From contig JAEWLN010000188.1 in NCBI GenBank assembly GCA_023457535.1, forward strand, positions 1 through 32,552: 32,552 nt of DNA, in the 5' to 3' direction. Position numbers and translations under genes: made by a program. This DNA comes from Bacteroidota bacterium. Its GTDB lineage: Bacteria > Bacteroidota > Bacteroidia > Flavobacteriales > Flavobacteriaceae. How positions within the stretch are numbered: the stretch's first letter is position 1; every line of letters begins with the position of its first letter. Positions 7,107 to 15,071 of this stretch are shown one piece after another. The notes beneath the pieces were generated by a model, which saw only the letters and a list, made by a program, of their open reading frames with translations, did not search any database and was not told where the DNA came from.

Positions 7107-9299
7107 CTAATTAACTTTGACGATCTTAAAATTCGCTTCCTTTTCGCCGAATTTCAACTTAAAGAAATACGTTCCGGCCGCGAAGGTTTCAATGTCGACC
7201 TTGGCCTGCGTCCCATTTGACGGTTGGTCGTACAACAACTGACCCGCTACATTGTATACTGAAATGCGGTCGATGGCGGTTTTGGACGTGATCGAAACCA
7301 GGCCATCTGTGGGGTTCGGGTAATAGGTAAAATCGATAACCGAGGCAAAATCCTGCGTCGCGAGTGCATCCAGGCAGGCCACCTGCGCCACGTAACCGGC
7401 TTCTGTTACGCCACCGTCTGCATAAAAACGCATGGTAAGCGATCCATCGGGCGCAGTGGATTCGAACGGGCCGGGAATGTCTGTACCATCGAGGCCACCG
7501 CCGGTCATGTCCGGTGCCGAAGTCGAATTGCCGTTGTAAACCCATAAAAAGTCGTAACCTTCTTCAAGGTCGAAGGCGGTAAAAGTAAGCTGGATCTTTT
7601 TGTTGGGCAGGTTCGGGATCAGCACGCGCACGTAAGATTCATTGTCGTCATAAGATCCGTTGGCTCCTCCGGTGTCTGTGACCGTGATGCCGTCGCACCA
7701 GTTCGCGCCCGTCACAAATACGTGTCGGTCATTGGGCGGCGTGAGCCCGTTGTCGCAAATCGGGCGCACCCAAAACCGGTAAAATCGGTTCGGTTGCAAA
7801 ACGCCGGTGGTGTAAGTGGGCTGGGTAACGGTTATCCAGTTCGGGTTGCCCGCATTGAAATTCGTGACGGCGACCTGCCACGAGGTTGCATCGCCCAACT
7901 CGGTCCAGGTCATATTGGCCACGGTTCCGGTCACGTCGATCTGGATGTTGGCCACGGCGTTGATACAGGTGCTGACGCAATCCGTGCTCAGGCACGACGA
8001 GCTGTTGACTGCATTGCGAATGGCTTGTCCGGGTTGGACGCCAAATCCGAGGTTGAAGTTGATCCCAACATTCTGCAAATGGCAATAGCTCATGATCGTA
8101 CCGCCTTCATCGGGGATTGTTGGGGGCGAGGTCATACATTCGGCGCCTTCCCAATCTTCGCCGAGCGCTTCGGGCCCGCAATTGTCGATCGAAGTATTGT
8201 TGCCGTTCCAAACACACGAATGGGTGTGCGGGGAACCAAGCAAATGCCCGAACTCATGCGTAATGACCATGACCGTCCACGAAAAAACCGGAACTTCCTC
8301 ATAATCGATGCTGACATCAGAATACGAAAAATTGTTTTGCGTGCACAATCCGTCAACGGTAACGGCAACGCCGCCGAGTCCGCCCGGATCGATGCCGAGC
8401 AGCTGGCCCACATCGCCGTCAAAGGCAGGGCGCACCTGGTTGAATTGGTAAAGATAATCCGATGAGGAATCCTGTCCGTTGGGGTTGCCATCGTACGGAT
8501 CATCCTCTGTCCAGATAAAGCTCGACTTGAGCGCCACCTGAATATTGTCGTTTTCGTACAACGTCTGCACCTCGTTGAACGCGCCGGTAAGCCAGTTTGT
8601 GGTGTTGGCCACGCTGCTTCCGTTTTGTTGGTAGATGTTGTAATCGATTTCAAAATACATGGTCACACATCTGGGCGTAATCCCTTGTGTATCGCGGTTT
8701 TCTGCCGAAAATCGTTCGCTGACGGCCTCTTTGGAACGACACGAAAAATCGTTGGACACTTTCATATCGCGGTCCGAATAGATGATGTAATCCAGCACAT
8801 TGCCCGGGCGTTCCAGTTTACCGATGACCAGATTGCCCAACGATCCTCCCGATACAATTCCCATAACACCATCTTTGAAAAAACTGAACGACACCACTGA
8901 ATCGGGTTCGCCTTTGATAATGCCGCGGTAGTACAATCCGGGATCGTAGGCGATGTGGGCCGATTTATCGGTGTCCAGATGGAAACCCGGCGCAAAAATA
9001 TCTACCTGGTACAATTGGACCGCAATGGTTTGCCCGAGGTACGGCACAGAAAGTTCAATGTAAGGATCTCTGGCGGCCATCAATGCAGCCAAAGAAGCAG
9101 TTTGGAGCTGCGCATACGTGGCCTTTTCGACCACCGAACGGGTTTTGGCACTCGCAATCCCACTTGCCTGAGACAGTACGGAAACCGGCTTGAAATAGGC
9201 TTGCTCGAGAATCAGCTGGTTCACCTTGCGCGCGACGCCTTTTTGCGCCCAAACGCCCAAACACGCCACCAGCGCGAACAGGGTACATAATTTTCTCAT
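7107..9299 (-). CDS. Secreted M12B (reprolysin-like) zinc metalloprotease with T9SS C-terminal sorting domain
   Basis: The precursor is 730 residues. It has a signal peptide (1-19, ending GVWAQ), a pro-region, and a metzincin catalytic domain with the zinc motif HEFGHLLGSPH (348-358) followed by a Met-turn in GGTIMSYCH. A fibronectin type III-like module comes next, then a CUB-like domain (starting CDGITVTDTGG). A typical type A type IX sorting domain closes the chain (YYPNPTDGLVSI ... ISVYNVAGQLL ... AAGTYFFKL). It should cross the inner membrane by Sec and the outer membrane by the type IX system, and be released or anchored at the surface as an extracellular peptidase. The ATG at 9299 begins the signal peptide; upstream alternatives do not. 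It has its own promoter and terminator. Confidence 0.93.
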   Translation of the reverse strand: MRKLCTLFALVACLGVWAQKGVARKVNQLILEQAYFKPVSVLSQASGIASAKTRSVVEKATYAQLQTASLAALMAARDPYIELSVPYLGQTIAVQLYQVDIFAPGFHLDTDKSAHIAYDPGLYYRGIIKGEPDSVVSFSFFKDGVMGIVSGGSLGNLVIGKLERPGNVLDYIIYSDRDMKVSNDFSCRSKEAVSERFSAENRDTQGITPRCVTMYFEIDYNIYQQNGSSVANTTNWLTGAFNEVQTLYENDNIQVALKSSFIWTEDDPYDGNPNGQDSSSDYLYQFNQVRPAFDGDVGQLLGIDPGGLGGVAVTVDGLCTQNNFSYSDVSIDYEEVPVFSWTVMVITHEFGHLLGSPHTHSCVWNGNNTSIDNCGPEALGEDWEGAECMTSPPTIPDEGGTIMSYCHLQNVGINFNLGFGVQPGQAIRNAVNSSSCLSTDCVSTCINAVANIQIDVTGTVANMTWTELGDATSWQVAVTNFNAGNPNWITVTQPTYTTGVLQPNRFYRFWVRPICDNGLTPPNDRHVFVTGANWCDGITVTDTGGANGSYDDNESYVRVLIPNLPNKKIQLTFTAFDLEEGYDFLWVYNGNSTSAPDMTGGGLDGTDIPGPFESTAPDGSLTMRFYADGGVTEAGYVAQVACLDALATQDFASVIDFTYYPNPTDGLVSITSKTAIDRISVYNVAGQLLYDQPSNGTQAKVDIETFAAGTYFFKLKFGEKEANFKIVKVN

Positions 9300-9316
9300 A
9301 TTCAATTTTTTGATTT

Positions 9317-9346
9317 CAAATGTAAACAATATTTGATGCAGGCCAA
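9317..9346 (-). promoter_or_regulatory. Promoter of the M12B protease gene (TTG-N19-TACATTTG)
   Basis: On the minus strand TTG (9346-9344), a 19-base spacer and TACATTTG (9324-9317) match the Bacteroidota -33/-7 arrangement. The -7 box ends 17 bases before the ATG. Confidence 0.75.
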
Positions 9347-9369
9347 CGTGCGGGCGTTTTTTTTTCGCG

Positions 9370-9729
9370 TCAAAAATGAAAGAATGCATCGGGTAAGTGC
9401 TCGATTTTAAAGCCATTACCGGATTTGGATACCGCGACGATGTCAAACCGCACCGACACATCCAGATGGCGCGAAACCACGTAAGCATCTATGGCCGTAA
9501 CGAGCAATTGTATTTTTTTGCGGTTGACGAAATCCTGCGGCAGGCCAAAATCTGTGGAAGAGCGCGTTTTGACCTCGATGGCCGCGAGCACGGCACCTTT
9601 TTGTGCGATGATGTCGATCTCGGCCTTGTGAAACACCCAATTGGTCTCGAGGATCTGGTAGCCGTTCTCGCGCAGGAACGCCAGCGCCAGCTGCTCGCCG
9701 AGTTTTCCGAGGTCGTTGTGTTGTGCCAT
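9370..9729 (-). CDS. yraN: YraN family (UPF0102) nuclease-fold protein
   Basis: The product is 119 residues, the usual length for the family. YraN proteins have a restriction-endonuclease-like fold related to Holliday-junction resolvases; their cellular role is poorly defined. The core signature is visible: an N-terminal helix with GKLGEQLALAFL, then GYQILETNW, KAEIDIIA with D39, and AAIEVKTR with E52 and K54. These form the PD-(D/E)xK-like site. The last part (RFDIVAVSKSG) is the family's closing strand. No leader or membrane segment is present, so it is cytoplasmic. It lies 84 bases downstream of the LD-carboxypeptidase gene on the same strand with no clear -7 box of its own, so it may be read from that promoter. 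Confidence 0.9.
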   Translation of the reverse strand: MAQHNDLGKLGEQLALAFLRENGYQILETNWVFHKAEIDIIAQKGAVLAAIEVKTRSSTDFGLPQDFVNRKKIQLLVTAIDAYVVSRHLDVSVRFDIVAVSKSGNGFKIEHLPDAFFHF

Positions 9730-9813
9730 AACGTAAATTCCGACAGTTATTTATTCGATCGCCGTTCGCAGCGTTTCGTCTTGGCTTTGACCGTCCGCCG
9801 TTTGGTCCGGCCG

Positions 9814-10782
9814 TCACTCAAACTTTACCGTAGCGCCTGTCGCGCCCACTTCGATCGAAACGGTCTTGCCCAGAATCATCGCGCGGTTGTCCTTGATATG
9901 ACCTGCGGGAAAATTGTAGATGATCGGGAATTTGTAATCCTTGAGCACGTCCTGGACAATTTGCAGTGCGTTCTTGCCCCACGGAATGTCGTTGTCGTTC
10001 ATTTCGGTCATGCCGCCGACAACCACCGCTTTGAGTCCGTCGAAATAGCCATTGCGCTTGAGATTCATCAGCATGCGGTCTATGTGGTAAAGGTATTCGT
10101 CGAGGTCTTCGATGAATAAAATCTTTCCTTTGTAATCGATTTCAGACTTTGAGCCCATCACACTGTACAACACCGATAAATTCCCGCCGACGAGTTCGCC
10201 GCGCGCCTTTCCGGATTTATTGAACGCATGCGCGGGCATTTTGTACGCCATATCTTGCCCGAACAGCGCCTTCCGGAACGATTCGATGGCTTCCGGCGTG
10301 GCGGTTTTGGCGCTCACGGCCATCAAACTGTGGATTGTTTCGATTCCCATGTTGTTCAGATGGCTGTGCAATACGGTCACGTCGCTGAAACCGCAGATCC
10401 ATTTGGGTTTTTTCTTGAACGCGGTAAAGTCGATGCGGTCGATGATGCGCACCGTTCCGTAACCGCCTTTGGCCGCCCAAATCGCTTTGATCCCGGGATT
10501 GTCGAGCATTTCCTGGAAATCGGTGGCGCGAAGCCAGTCCGGACCGGCGAGTTGGTTTTCTTCCTTGCCGATGGTCTTGCCAAGTACCACGTGAAGCCCC
10601 CAGCTTTCAAGCAGCTTGACGGCGGGTTGGAGCGTTGCAGCGTCTATTTTTCGCGCCGTGGCGACAATGGCAACAGTGTCGCCTTTTTGTAAAAATTCCG
10701 GTGTGATCATTTTGCGTTGGGCTTGTGTGGTTGGGATGAAAAGTCCAGATACGATCAGCAATAAAAGTGTTGGATTTTTCAT
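9814..10782 (-). CDS. Periplasmic LD-carboxypeptidase (peptidase family S66)
   Basis: The 322-residue protein belongs to the LdcA/MccF family, serine peptidases that remove the terminal D-alanine from muropeptide tetrapeptides in peptidoglycan recycling. The unusual Ser-Glu-His triad is visible as S133 in GFSDVT, E225 in FIEDLDEY and H295 in PAGHIKDN. The AKGGYGTVRI loop and LVGGNLSVL are also typical. The start at 10782 gives a clear signal peptide (MKNPTLLLLIVSGLFIPTTQAQ). Characterised LdcA enzymes are cytoplasmic, so this one probably acts in the periplasm on muropeptides or the sacculus. The alternative is a microcin-C-like self-immunity peptidase (MccF). A -7 box lies 16 bases upstream of the start. 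Confidence 0.9.
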   Translation of the reverse strand: MKNPTLLLLIVSGLFIPTTQAQRKMITPEFLQKGDTVAIVATARKIDAATLQPAVKLLESWGLHVVLGKTIGKEENQLAGPDWLRATDFQEMLDNPGIKAIWAAKGGYGTVRIIDRIDFTAFKKKPKWICGFSDVTVLHSHLNNMGIETIHSLMAVSAKTATPEAIESFRKALFGQDMAYKMPAHAFNKSGKARGELVGGNLSVLYSVMGSKSEIDYKGKILFIEDLDEYLYHIDRMLMNLKRNGYFDGLKAVVVGGMTEMNDNDIPWGKNALQIVQDVLKDYKFPIIYNFPAGHIKDNRAMILGKTVSIEVGATGATVKFE

Positions 10783-10798
10783 GTGGATTGGATTGGAA

Positions 10799-10806
10799 CA
10801 AATATA
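10799..10806 (-). promoter_or_regulatory. -7 box TATATTTG for the LD-carboxypeptidase gene
   Basis: Minus-strand TATATTTG fits TAnnTTTG and ends 16 bases before the ATG at 10782. No convincing -33 element is present. Confidence 0.6.
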
Positions 10807-10870
10807 AAAAAATTGCCGCGCCGACGGTGATGGAATTTGCCTGATTTGTACGAACGTTAATGTGTACTCC

Positions 10871-10957
10871 ACGGCCCTAGCCCTGATGGCAGCGGCATCC
10901 TTTTTCCTGCTTCTTCAGCAGGGAAAAGATATAGCGAACAGCAGGATGGGCTTCTCG
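10871..10957. repeat. Flavobacterial-type intergenic repeat with variable stem-loop
   Basis: A central 11-bp stem pairs TTTTTCCTGCT (10901-10911) with AGCAGGGAAAA (10917-10927), one wobble, loop TCTTC. It is flanked by CCCTAGCCCTGATGGCAGCG on the left and AGATATAGCGAACAGCAGGA on the right. These flanks closely match my memory of a high-copy intergenic repeat in Flavobacterium genomes, in which flanks are conserved and the stem varies. It sits between the divergent LD-carboxypeptidase and metG genes, just upstream of the metG promoter. A relic of the left flank may lie near 22766-22785. Confidence 0.6.
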
Positions 10958-10967
10958 TAAAAAACCT

Positions 10968-10975
10968 TATTTTTG
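10968..10975 (+). promoter_or_regulatory. -7 box TATTTTTG for metG
   Basis: TATTTTTG matches TAnnTTTG and ends 17 bases before the metG ATG at 10993. Confidence 0.6.
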
Positions 10976-10992
10976 CAGTCAATTTACCCACT

Positions 10993-13065
10993 ATGTTACA
11001 TCCTAAAAGATATACCGTTACCGCGGCGCTTCCTTACACGAACGGGCCGATCCACATAGGCCATCTGGCGGGCGTTTACGTACCGTCCGACATTTACGCG
11101 CGGTTTTTGCGCCTGCAGGGACGCGATGTGGCGTTCATTTGCGGCAGCGACGAGCACGGCGTGGCCATTTCGATGAAGGCCAAAAAAGAAGGCATTACCC
11201 CGCAGCAGGTCATTGATAAATACGATGCGGTCATCCGTAAATCGTTTGTGGATTTTGGGATTTCGTTCGACAATTATTCCCGTACATCCTCGCAAATCCA
11301 CCACGATACGGCATCGGCGTTTTTCCGCAAGCTGTACGACGACGGCAAATTTGTCGAGGAAGTTACCGAACAATTGTACGATGAGAAAGCCGGACAATTC
11401 CTGGCCGACCGCTTTGTTACGGGAACCTGCCCAAAATGTGGCAACCCTGAAGCGTACGGCGACCAATGCGAAAGCTGCGGATCGACGCTCAACGCCACAG
11501 ATCTGATCAATCCGAAATCTACGATCACAGGCGAGGCACCGGTGACCAAATCGACCAAGCACTGGTTTTTGCCGCTCGATCAGTACGACGCGTTTTTGCG
11601 CGAGTGGATTCTCATCGGGCATCAGAAAGACTGGAAACCCAACGTATACGGACAGGTCAAATCGTGGCTCGACGAAGCCGGCGGATTGAAACCCAGGGCC
11701 GTCACACGCGATCTGGATTGGGGCATCGATGTTCCTGTTGAAGGCGCAGAGGGCAAAAAACTCTACGTTTGGTTCGACGCGCCGATTGGCTACATTTCCT
11801 CGACCAAGGAATGGGCCGCGCGCCAGGGCAAGGATTGGGAGCCGTATTGGAAATCTGACGACACGAAGCTCGTGCATTTTATCGGAAAGGACAACATTGT
11901 GTTCCACTGCGTGATCTTCCCGGCCATGCTCAAAGCCGAAGGATCGTACATCATGCCCGACAACGTTCCGGCCAACGAGTTTTTGAACCTCGAAGGCAAC
12001 AAACTCTCCACGTCCAAAAACTGGGCGGTGTGGCTGCACGAATACCTCGAAGAATTCCCGGACCAGCAGGACGTTTTGCGTTATGCGCTCACGGCCAACG
12101 CCCCTGAGACCAAGGACAACGACTTTACGTGGAAGGATTTTCAGGCGCGCAACAACAACGAACTGGTTGCTGTTTTTGGCAATTTCATCAACCGCGTCGT
12201 GGTTTTGACCCATAAATATTACAACGGCATCGTGCCAACGCCAAACGAACTTTCAGATATCGATGTGCGGACGCTGACCGAAATGCGCGCGTATCCGGCC
12301 GTGATCGCCAGTTCGATCGAGCGTTACCGTTTTCGCGAGGCGCTCAACGAGCTCATGAACCTGGCGCGTCTGGGCAACAAGTATTTGGCCGATGAAGAAC
12401 CGTGGAAACTCATCAAAGAAAATCCTGAACGCGTGCAAACGCAAATGTGGGTGGCGTTGCAGATTGCCACGGCACTAGGCGTTTTGAGCGAGCCGTTCTT
12501 GCCGTTCACATCGGGCAAGCTCAGGCGGATGCTGGGTGTTCATGCAAGCCCTGCCGGGATCATCGACTGGGAAGAAGTGGCCAAGCCGCAGACGATTTTG
12601 TCTTCCGGTACGCAAATTGGGCAGGCAGAATTGCTTTTTGCCAAGATCGAGGACGAACAGATCCAGAAACAAATCGACAAATTAGAAGCAACCAAAACCG
12701 CCAACAAAAACGACCATAAAACCGTGGAACCGCAAAAAGATCTGATCCAGTACGACGATTTTGCCAAAATGGACCTGCGTGTCGGGACCATTCTGGAAGC
12801 AGAAAAAATGCCCAAAGCAAACAAATTGCTGATCCTGAAAGTGGACACCGGAATTGATGTGCGCACCATCGTTTCTGGAATTGCCGAGAGTTTTTCGCCC
12901 GAAGAAGTGGTGGGTAAAAAAGTAATTGTACTGGTCAACCTGGCCCCGCGGAATTTGCGCGGCACCGAAAGCCAGGGCATGATCCTGATGACCAGCAACG
13001 CCGAAGGAAAATTGGTTTTTGTCAATCCCGATGCCGAGGTTTCCAACGGCGGGACGATCAACTAA
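10993..13065 (+). CDS. metG: Methionyl-tRNA synthetase
   Basis: This 690-residue class I synthetase charges initiator and elongator tRNA-Met with methionine in the cytoplasm. HIGH is at residues 21-24 (PIHIGHLAG) and the KMSKS loop appears as KLSTS (337-341). A zinc knuckle with C146, C149, C159 and C162 lies in the connective domain, as in the MetRS1 group. A helical anticodon-binding domain follows. The last ~105 residues (from about 587, YDDFAKMDLRVGTILEAE) form the tRNA-binding OB-fold domain that also mediates dimerisation. Length and order agree with the E. coli-type enzyme. The ATG start leaves the conserved KRYTVTAALPYTNG intact. The gene has its own promoter and stands alone. Confidence 0.97.
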   Translation: MLHPKRYTVTAALPYTNGPIHIGHLAGVYVPSDIYARFLRLQGRDVAFICGSDEHGVAISMKAKKEGITPQQVIDKYDAVIRKSFVDFGISFDNYSRTSSQIHHDTASAFFRKLYDDGKFVEEVTEQLYDEKAGQFLADRFVTGTCPKCGNPEAYGDQCESCGSTLNATDLINPKSTITGEAPVTKSTKHWFLPLDQYDAFLREWILIGHQKDWKPNVYGQVKSWLDEAGGLKPRAVTRDLDWGIDVPVEGAEGKKLYVWFDAPIGYISSTKEWAARQGKDWEPYWKSDDTKLVHFIGKDNIVFHCVIFPAMLKAEGSYIMPDNVPANEFLNLEGNKLSTSKNWAVWLHEYLEEFPDQQDVLRYALTANAPETKDNDFTWKDFQARNNNELVAVFGNFINRVVVLTHKYYNGIVPTPNELSDIDVRTLTEMRAYPAVIASSIERYRFREALNELMNLARLGNKYLADEEPWKLIKENPERVQTQMWVALQIATALGVLSEPFLPFTSGKLRRMLGVHASPAGIIDWEEVAKPQTILSSGTQIGQAELLFAKIEDEQIQKQIDKLEATKTANKNDHKTVEPQKDLIQYDDFAKMDLRVGTILEAEKMPKANKLLILKVDTGIDVRTIVSGIAESFSPEEVVGKKVIVLVNLAPRNLRGTESQGMILMTSNAEGKLVFVNPDAEVSNGGTIN

Positions 13066-13225
13066 ACGGGCCTTGAGTTGTTGGCATCTGAAGCCGGTTT
13101 GCAATGCAGCGATTGATTAGGCGGGCAGGGGCGAGCAAAATGCGATCAGCTTTTTGCGAGCCGGTCAGCACGAGGTTTAGCTGCAGCTTACCGTTTTGAA
13201 ATCCGTTGAATAAAACAAACTTATC

Positions 13226-13912
13226 ATGAACATCAAAGTCATCGCTTTTGACGCCGACGACACGCTATGGGTCAACGAGCCGTATTTCCAGGAAACCGAA
13301 GAGAAGTTCTGCGATCTGCTCGCGCCGTATTTGTCCAAGCATACGTTATCGCAGGAATTGTTCAAGACCGAAATCGGTAATTTGCGGCTGTACGGCTACG
13401 GAATCAAAGGCTATATATTGTCGATGATCGAAGCCGCGCTACAGATTTCAAACCATACGATCAGCAACGAAGTCATTGCAAAGATCATCCAATATGGCAA
13501 AGAACTGCTCGAACACCCTATCGAACTGCTCGACGGTGTCGAAGATACGCTGACCGCGCTGCAGCAAAAATACAAGCTCGTTGTGGCCACCAAAGGCGAT
13601 TTGCTCGACCAGCGCCGCAAATTGCACAATTCAGGGCTTGGTAAATATTTTCACCACATCGAGGTCATGAGCGACAAACAAGAGCAGGATTATACTGATT
13701 TGGTGCGCCGTCTTGATATTCACCCAAGCGAATTCGTCATGATTGGCAATTCACTTAAATCGGACGTATTGCCCGTACTGGGCATTGGCGGGCACGCCTA
13801 CCACATACCGTTTCACACGACCTGGGCACACGAACGCATCGACCACAAAGTCGAGCATGCGAACTTTCGCGATTTTGATAAGATCACCGACGTTTTGGCG
13901 CTGTTCGAATGA
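13226..13912 (+). CDS. HAD superfamily hydrolase (phosphatase-like)
   Basis: The product is 228 residues with all four haloacid dehalogenase motifs. Motif I is FDADDTLW with nucleophile D9 and general acid D11. Motif II is VVATKGD. A lysine follows near MSDKQEQDY (motif III). Motif IV is GNSLKSDVLP. A helical cap between motifs I and II indicates subfamily I, and these are usually small-molecule phosphatases; the substrate is unknown. The protein is cytoplasmic. Its stop overlaps the start of the downstream CAT-like acyltransferase gene (ATGA at 13909-13912), so the two are probably translated together. The 160 bases upstream to metG are non-coding and contain a weak inverted repeat (GCAAAA 13135-13140 with TTTTGC) but no clear -7 box. 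Confidence 0.88.
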   Translation: MNIKVIAFDADDTLWVNEPYFQETEEKFCDLLAPYLSKHTLSQELFKTEIGNLRLYGYGIKGYILSMIEAALQISNHTISNEVIAKIIQYGKELLEHPIELLDGVEDTLTALQQKYKLVVATKGDLLDQRRKLHNSGLGKYFHHIEVMSDKQEQDYTDLVRRLDIHPSEFVMIGNSLKSDVLPVLGIGGHAYHIPFHTTWAHERIDHKVEHANFRDFDKITDVLALFE

Positions 13913-14538
13913 AAACCTATCTCGATTTAAACGCATGGCCGCGAGGCGAACACTTTGCCTTCTTTCGTCAATTCGGCGAACCGTTCTTTGGCGTGGTGGT
14001 CACTGTCGATTGTACAAAGGCGTACGAACGGGCCAAGTCGTCCGGCATTCCCTTTTTTGTATGGTATCTGCATAAAACCCTGGAAACCGTCAACGCGTGC
14101 GAACCGTTCAGATACCGGATCGAGGGCGACCGCGTGGCAATACACGACCGCATCGACGGATCGGCCACCATCGGCCGGCAAGACGGATCATTTGGATTTT
14201 CACTGATGGAATTCCACCCCGATCTGGCCACATTTAACGCCACTGCGTTGGCCGAAATCGACCGCGTCAAAAAAACGCCTGGTTTATTTACGCGGTCGTT
14301 CGAATCAGACAACCTGATCCATTTCTCGGCCATCCCATGGGTCGACTTTACCTCGTTATCCCATGCGCGGCATTTTTCGCTTGCAGACAGTTGTCCCAAA
14401 ATCTCGTTTGGTAAAATGACTTTACATCCCGATGGCAGACGCACCATGCCGATGTCCGTTCACGTTCACCACGCGCTGATGGACGGGTTGCACGTCGGGC
14501 AATTCACCGATGCATTTCAGCATGCGATGATCCGCTAA
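13909..14538 (+). CDS. Chloramphenicol acetyltransferase-like (CatA family) protein
   Basis: The 209-residue protein has the compact type A CAT fold and length (about 219 in classic enzymes). The catalytic motif HHALMDGLH is present, with H188 as the general base and D192 as the structural Asp. The N-terminal LDLNAWPRGEHFAFFRQF segment and the FFGVVVTVD strand are characteristic. True CATs inactivate chloramphenicol by acetyl transfer from acetyl-CoA. Many chromosomal homologues in Bacteroidota have unproven substrates, so resistance should not be assumed. It overlaps the HAD gene by 4 bases. It converges on ssb, whose coding end is 21 bases away, with no obvious terminator between. Confidence 0.85.
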   Translation: MKTYLDLNAWPRGEHFAFFRQFGEPFFGVVVTVDCTKAYERAKSSGIPFFVWYLHKTLETVNACEPFRYRIEGDRVAIHDRIDGSATIGRQDGSFGFSLMEFHPDLATFNATALAEIDRVKKTPGLFTRSFESDNLIHFSAIPWVDFTSLSHARHFSLADSCPKISFGKMTLHPDGRRTMPMSVHVHHALMDGLHVGQFTDAFQHAMIR

Positions 14539-14559
14539 AGAAACGAATCGCTGCCGGAT

Positions 14560-14889
14560 TTACTTGAGTAAAAGCAACTCGTTGGCGATCACTTCAGTGA
14601 TATAGCGCTTTTCGCCATTTTTGTCGTCGTAGCTGCGGTGCACCAGTTTGCCTTCGAGCGCAATTTCTTTGCCTTTGGTGACGTATTTCTCAATGACTTC
14701 TGCCGTATGCCCCCAGGCGATTACTTTGTGCCATTGGGTTTCCTCCACCTTTTCGCCCTTGTCATTCTTGTAGACTTCATTGGTGGCGATGTTCAGGTTG
14801 GCGCGTTTTTTTCCGGTCTCGAAATTTTTGATTTCCGGGTCGTTTCCAACATGTCCGATCAGTTGGACTTTGTTTCTCAGTGCTGTCAT
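14560..14889 (-). CDS. ssb: Short single-stranded DNA-binding protein
   Basis: The product is 109 residues and consists of one OB-fold. Landmarks are NKVQLIGHVGNDPEIK, the TQWHKVIAWGHTAEVIEKYV core and the KGKEIALEGKLVHRSYDD strand pair. SSB coats single-stranded DNA during replication, recombination and repair. It lacks the disordered linker and acidic protein-docking tail found in canonical SSB; the chain ends in ANELLLLK. This suggests a second paralogue specialised for recombination, DNA uptake or a stress role, as is common in Flavobacteriaceae. A degenerate -7 box (TTGATTTG, minus 14926-14919) lies 29 bases upstream of the ATG at 14889. Confidence 0.9.
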   Translation of the reverse strand: MTALRNKVQLIGHVGNDPEIKNFETGKKRANLNIATNEVYKNDKGEKVEETQWHKVIAWGHTAEVIEKYVTKGKEIALEGKLVHRSYDDKNGEKRYITEVIANELLLLK

Positions 14890-14948
14890 GGCGTATAAAT
14901 TAAAATTAATAACTACTGCAAATCAAGCCATTAATTTTTAAACGCCAT

Positions 14949-14967
14949 TACAGATTTTCTGCCGTAA
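14949..14967. other. 19-base motif shared in inverted orientation with 22809-22827
   Basis: TACAGATTTTCTGCCGTAA here is the exact reverse complement of bases 22809-22827. It contains the small inverted repeat CAGA-TTT-TCTG. Both copies are intergenic. This one lies between ssb and the M28 peptidase gene, nine bases upstream of the TTG of the latter's promoter, where a regulator could act. It could also be a repeat fragment. Confidence 0.5.
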
Positions 14968-14976
14968 TTGTTAAAG

Positions 14977-15006
14977 TTGTCCAATTGAATTTAATTGCTA
15001 TATTTG
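14977..15006 (+). promoter_or_regulatory. Promoter of the M28 peptidase operon (TTG-N19-TATATTTG)
   Basis: TTG at 14977-14979, a 19-base spacer and TATATTTG at 14999-15006 give the same arrangement as the M12B protease promoter. It implies a leader of about 60 bases before ATG 15072. Confidence 0.75.
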
Positions 15007-15071
15007 GTTTTTGTGTCCCGAACAAACTCGCTGCGTCCAGACCTGGGGTTGGTTCCGCAAAGCTGCCATTC

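Noticed and set aside
13909..14538. Chloramphenicol resistance gene
   Set aside because: The fold and the HHxxxDG motif fit, but many chromosomal homologues are not resistance enzymes, and there is no mobile context or compositional shift.
14985..15071. Upstream extension of the M28 peptidase
   Set aside because: The in-frame codon at 14985 precedes the -7 box at 14999, so it would lie outside the transcript; ATG 15072 begins the membrane anchor.
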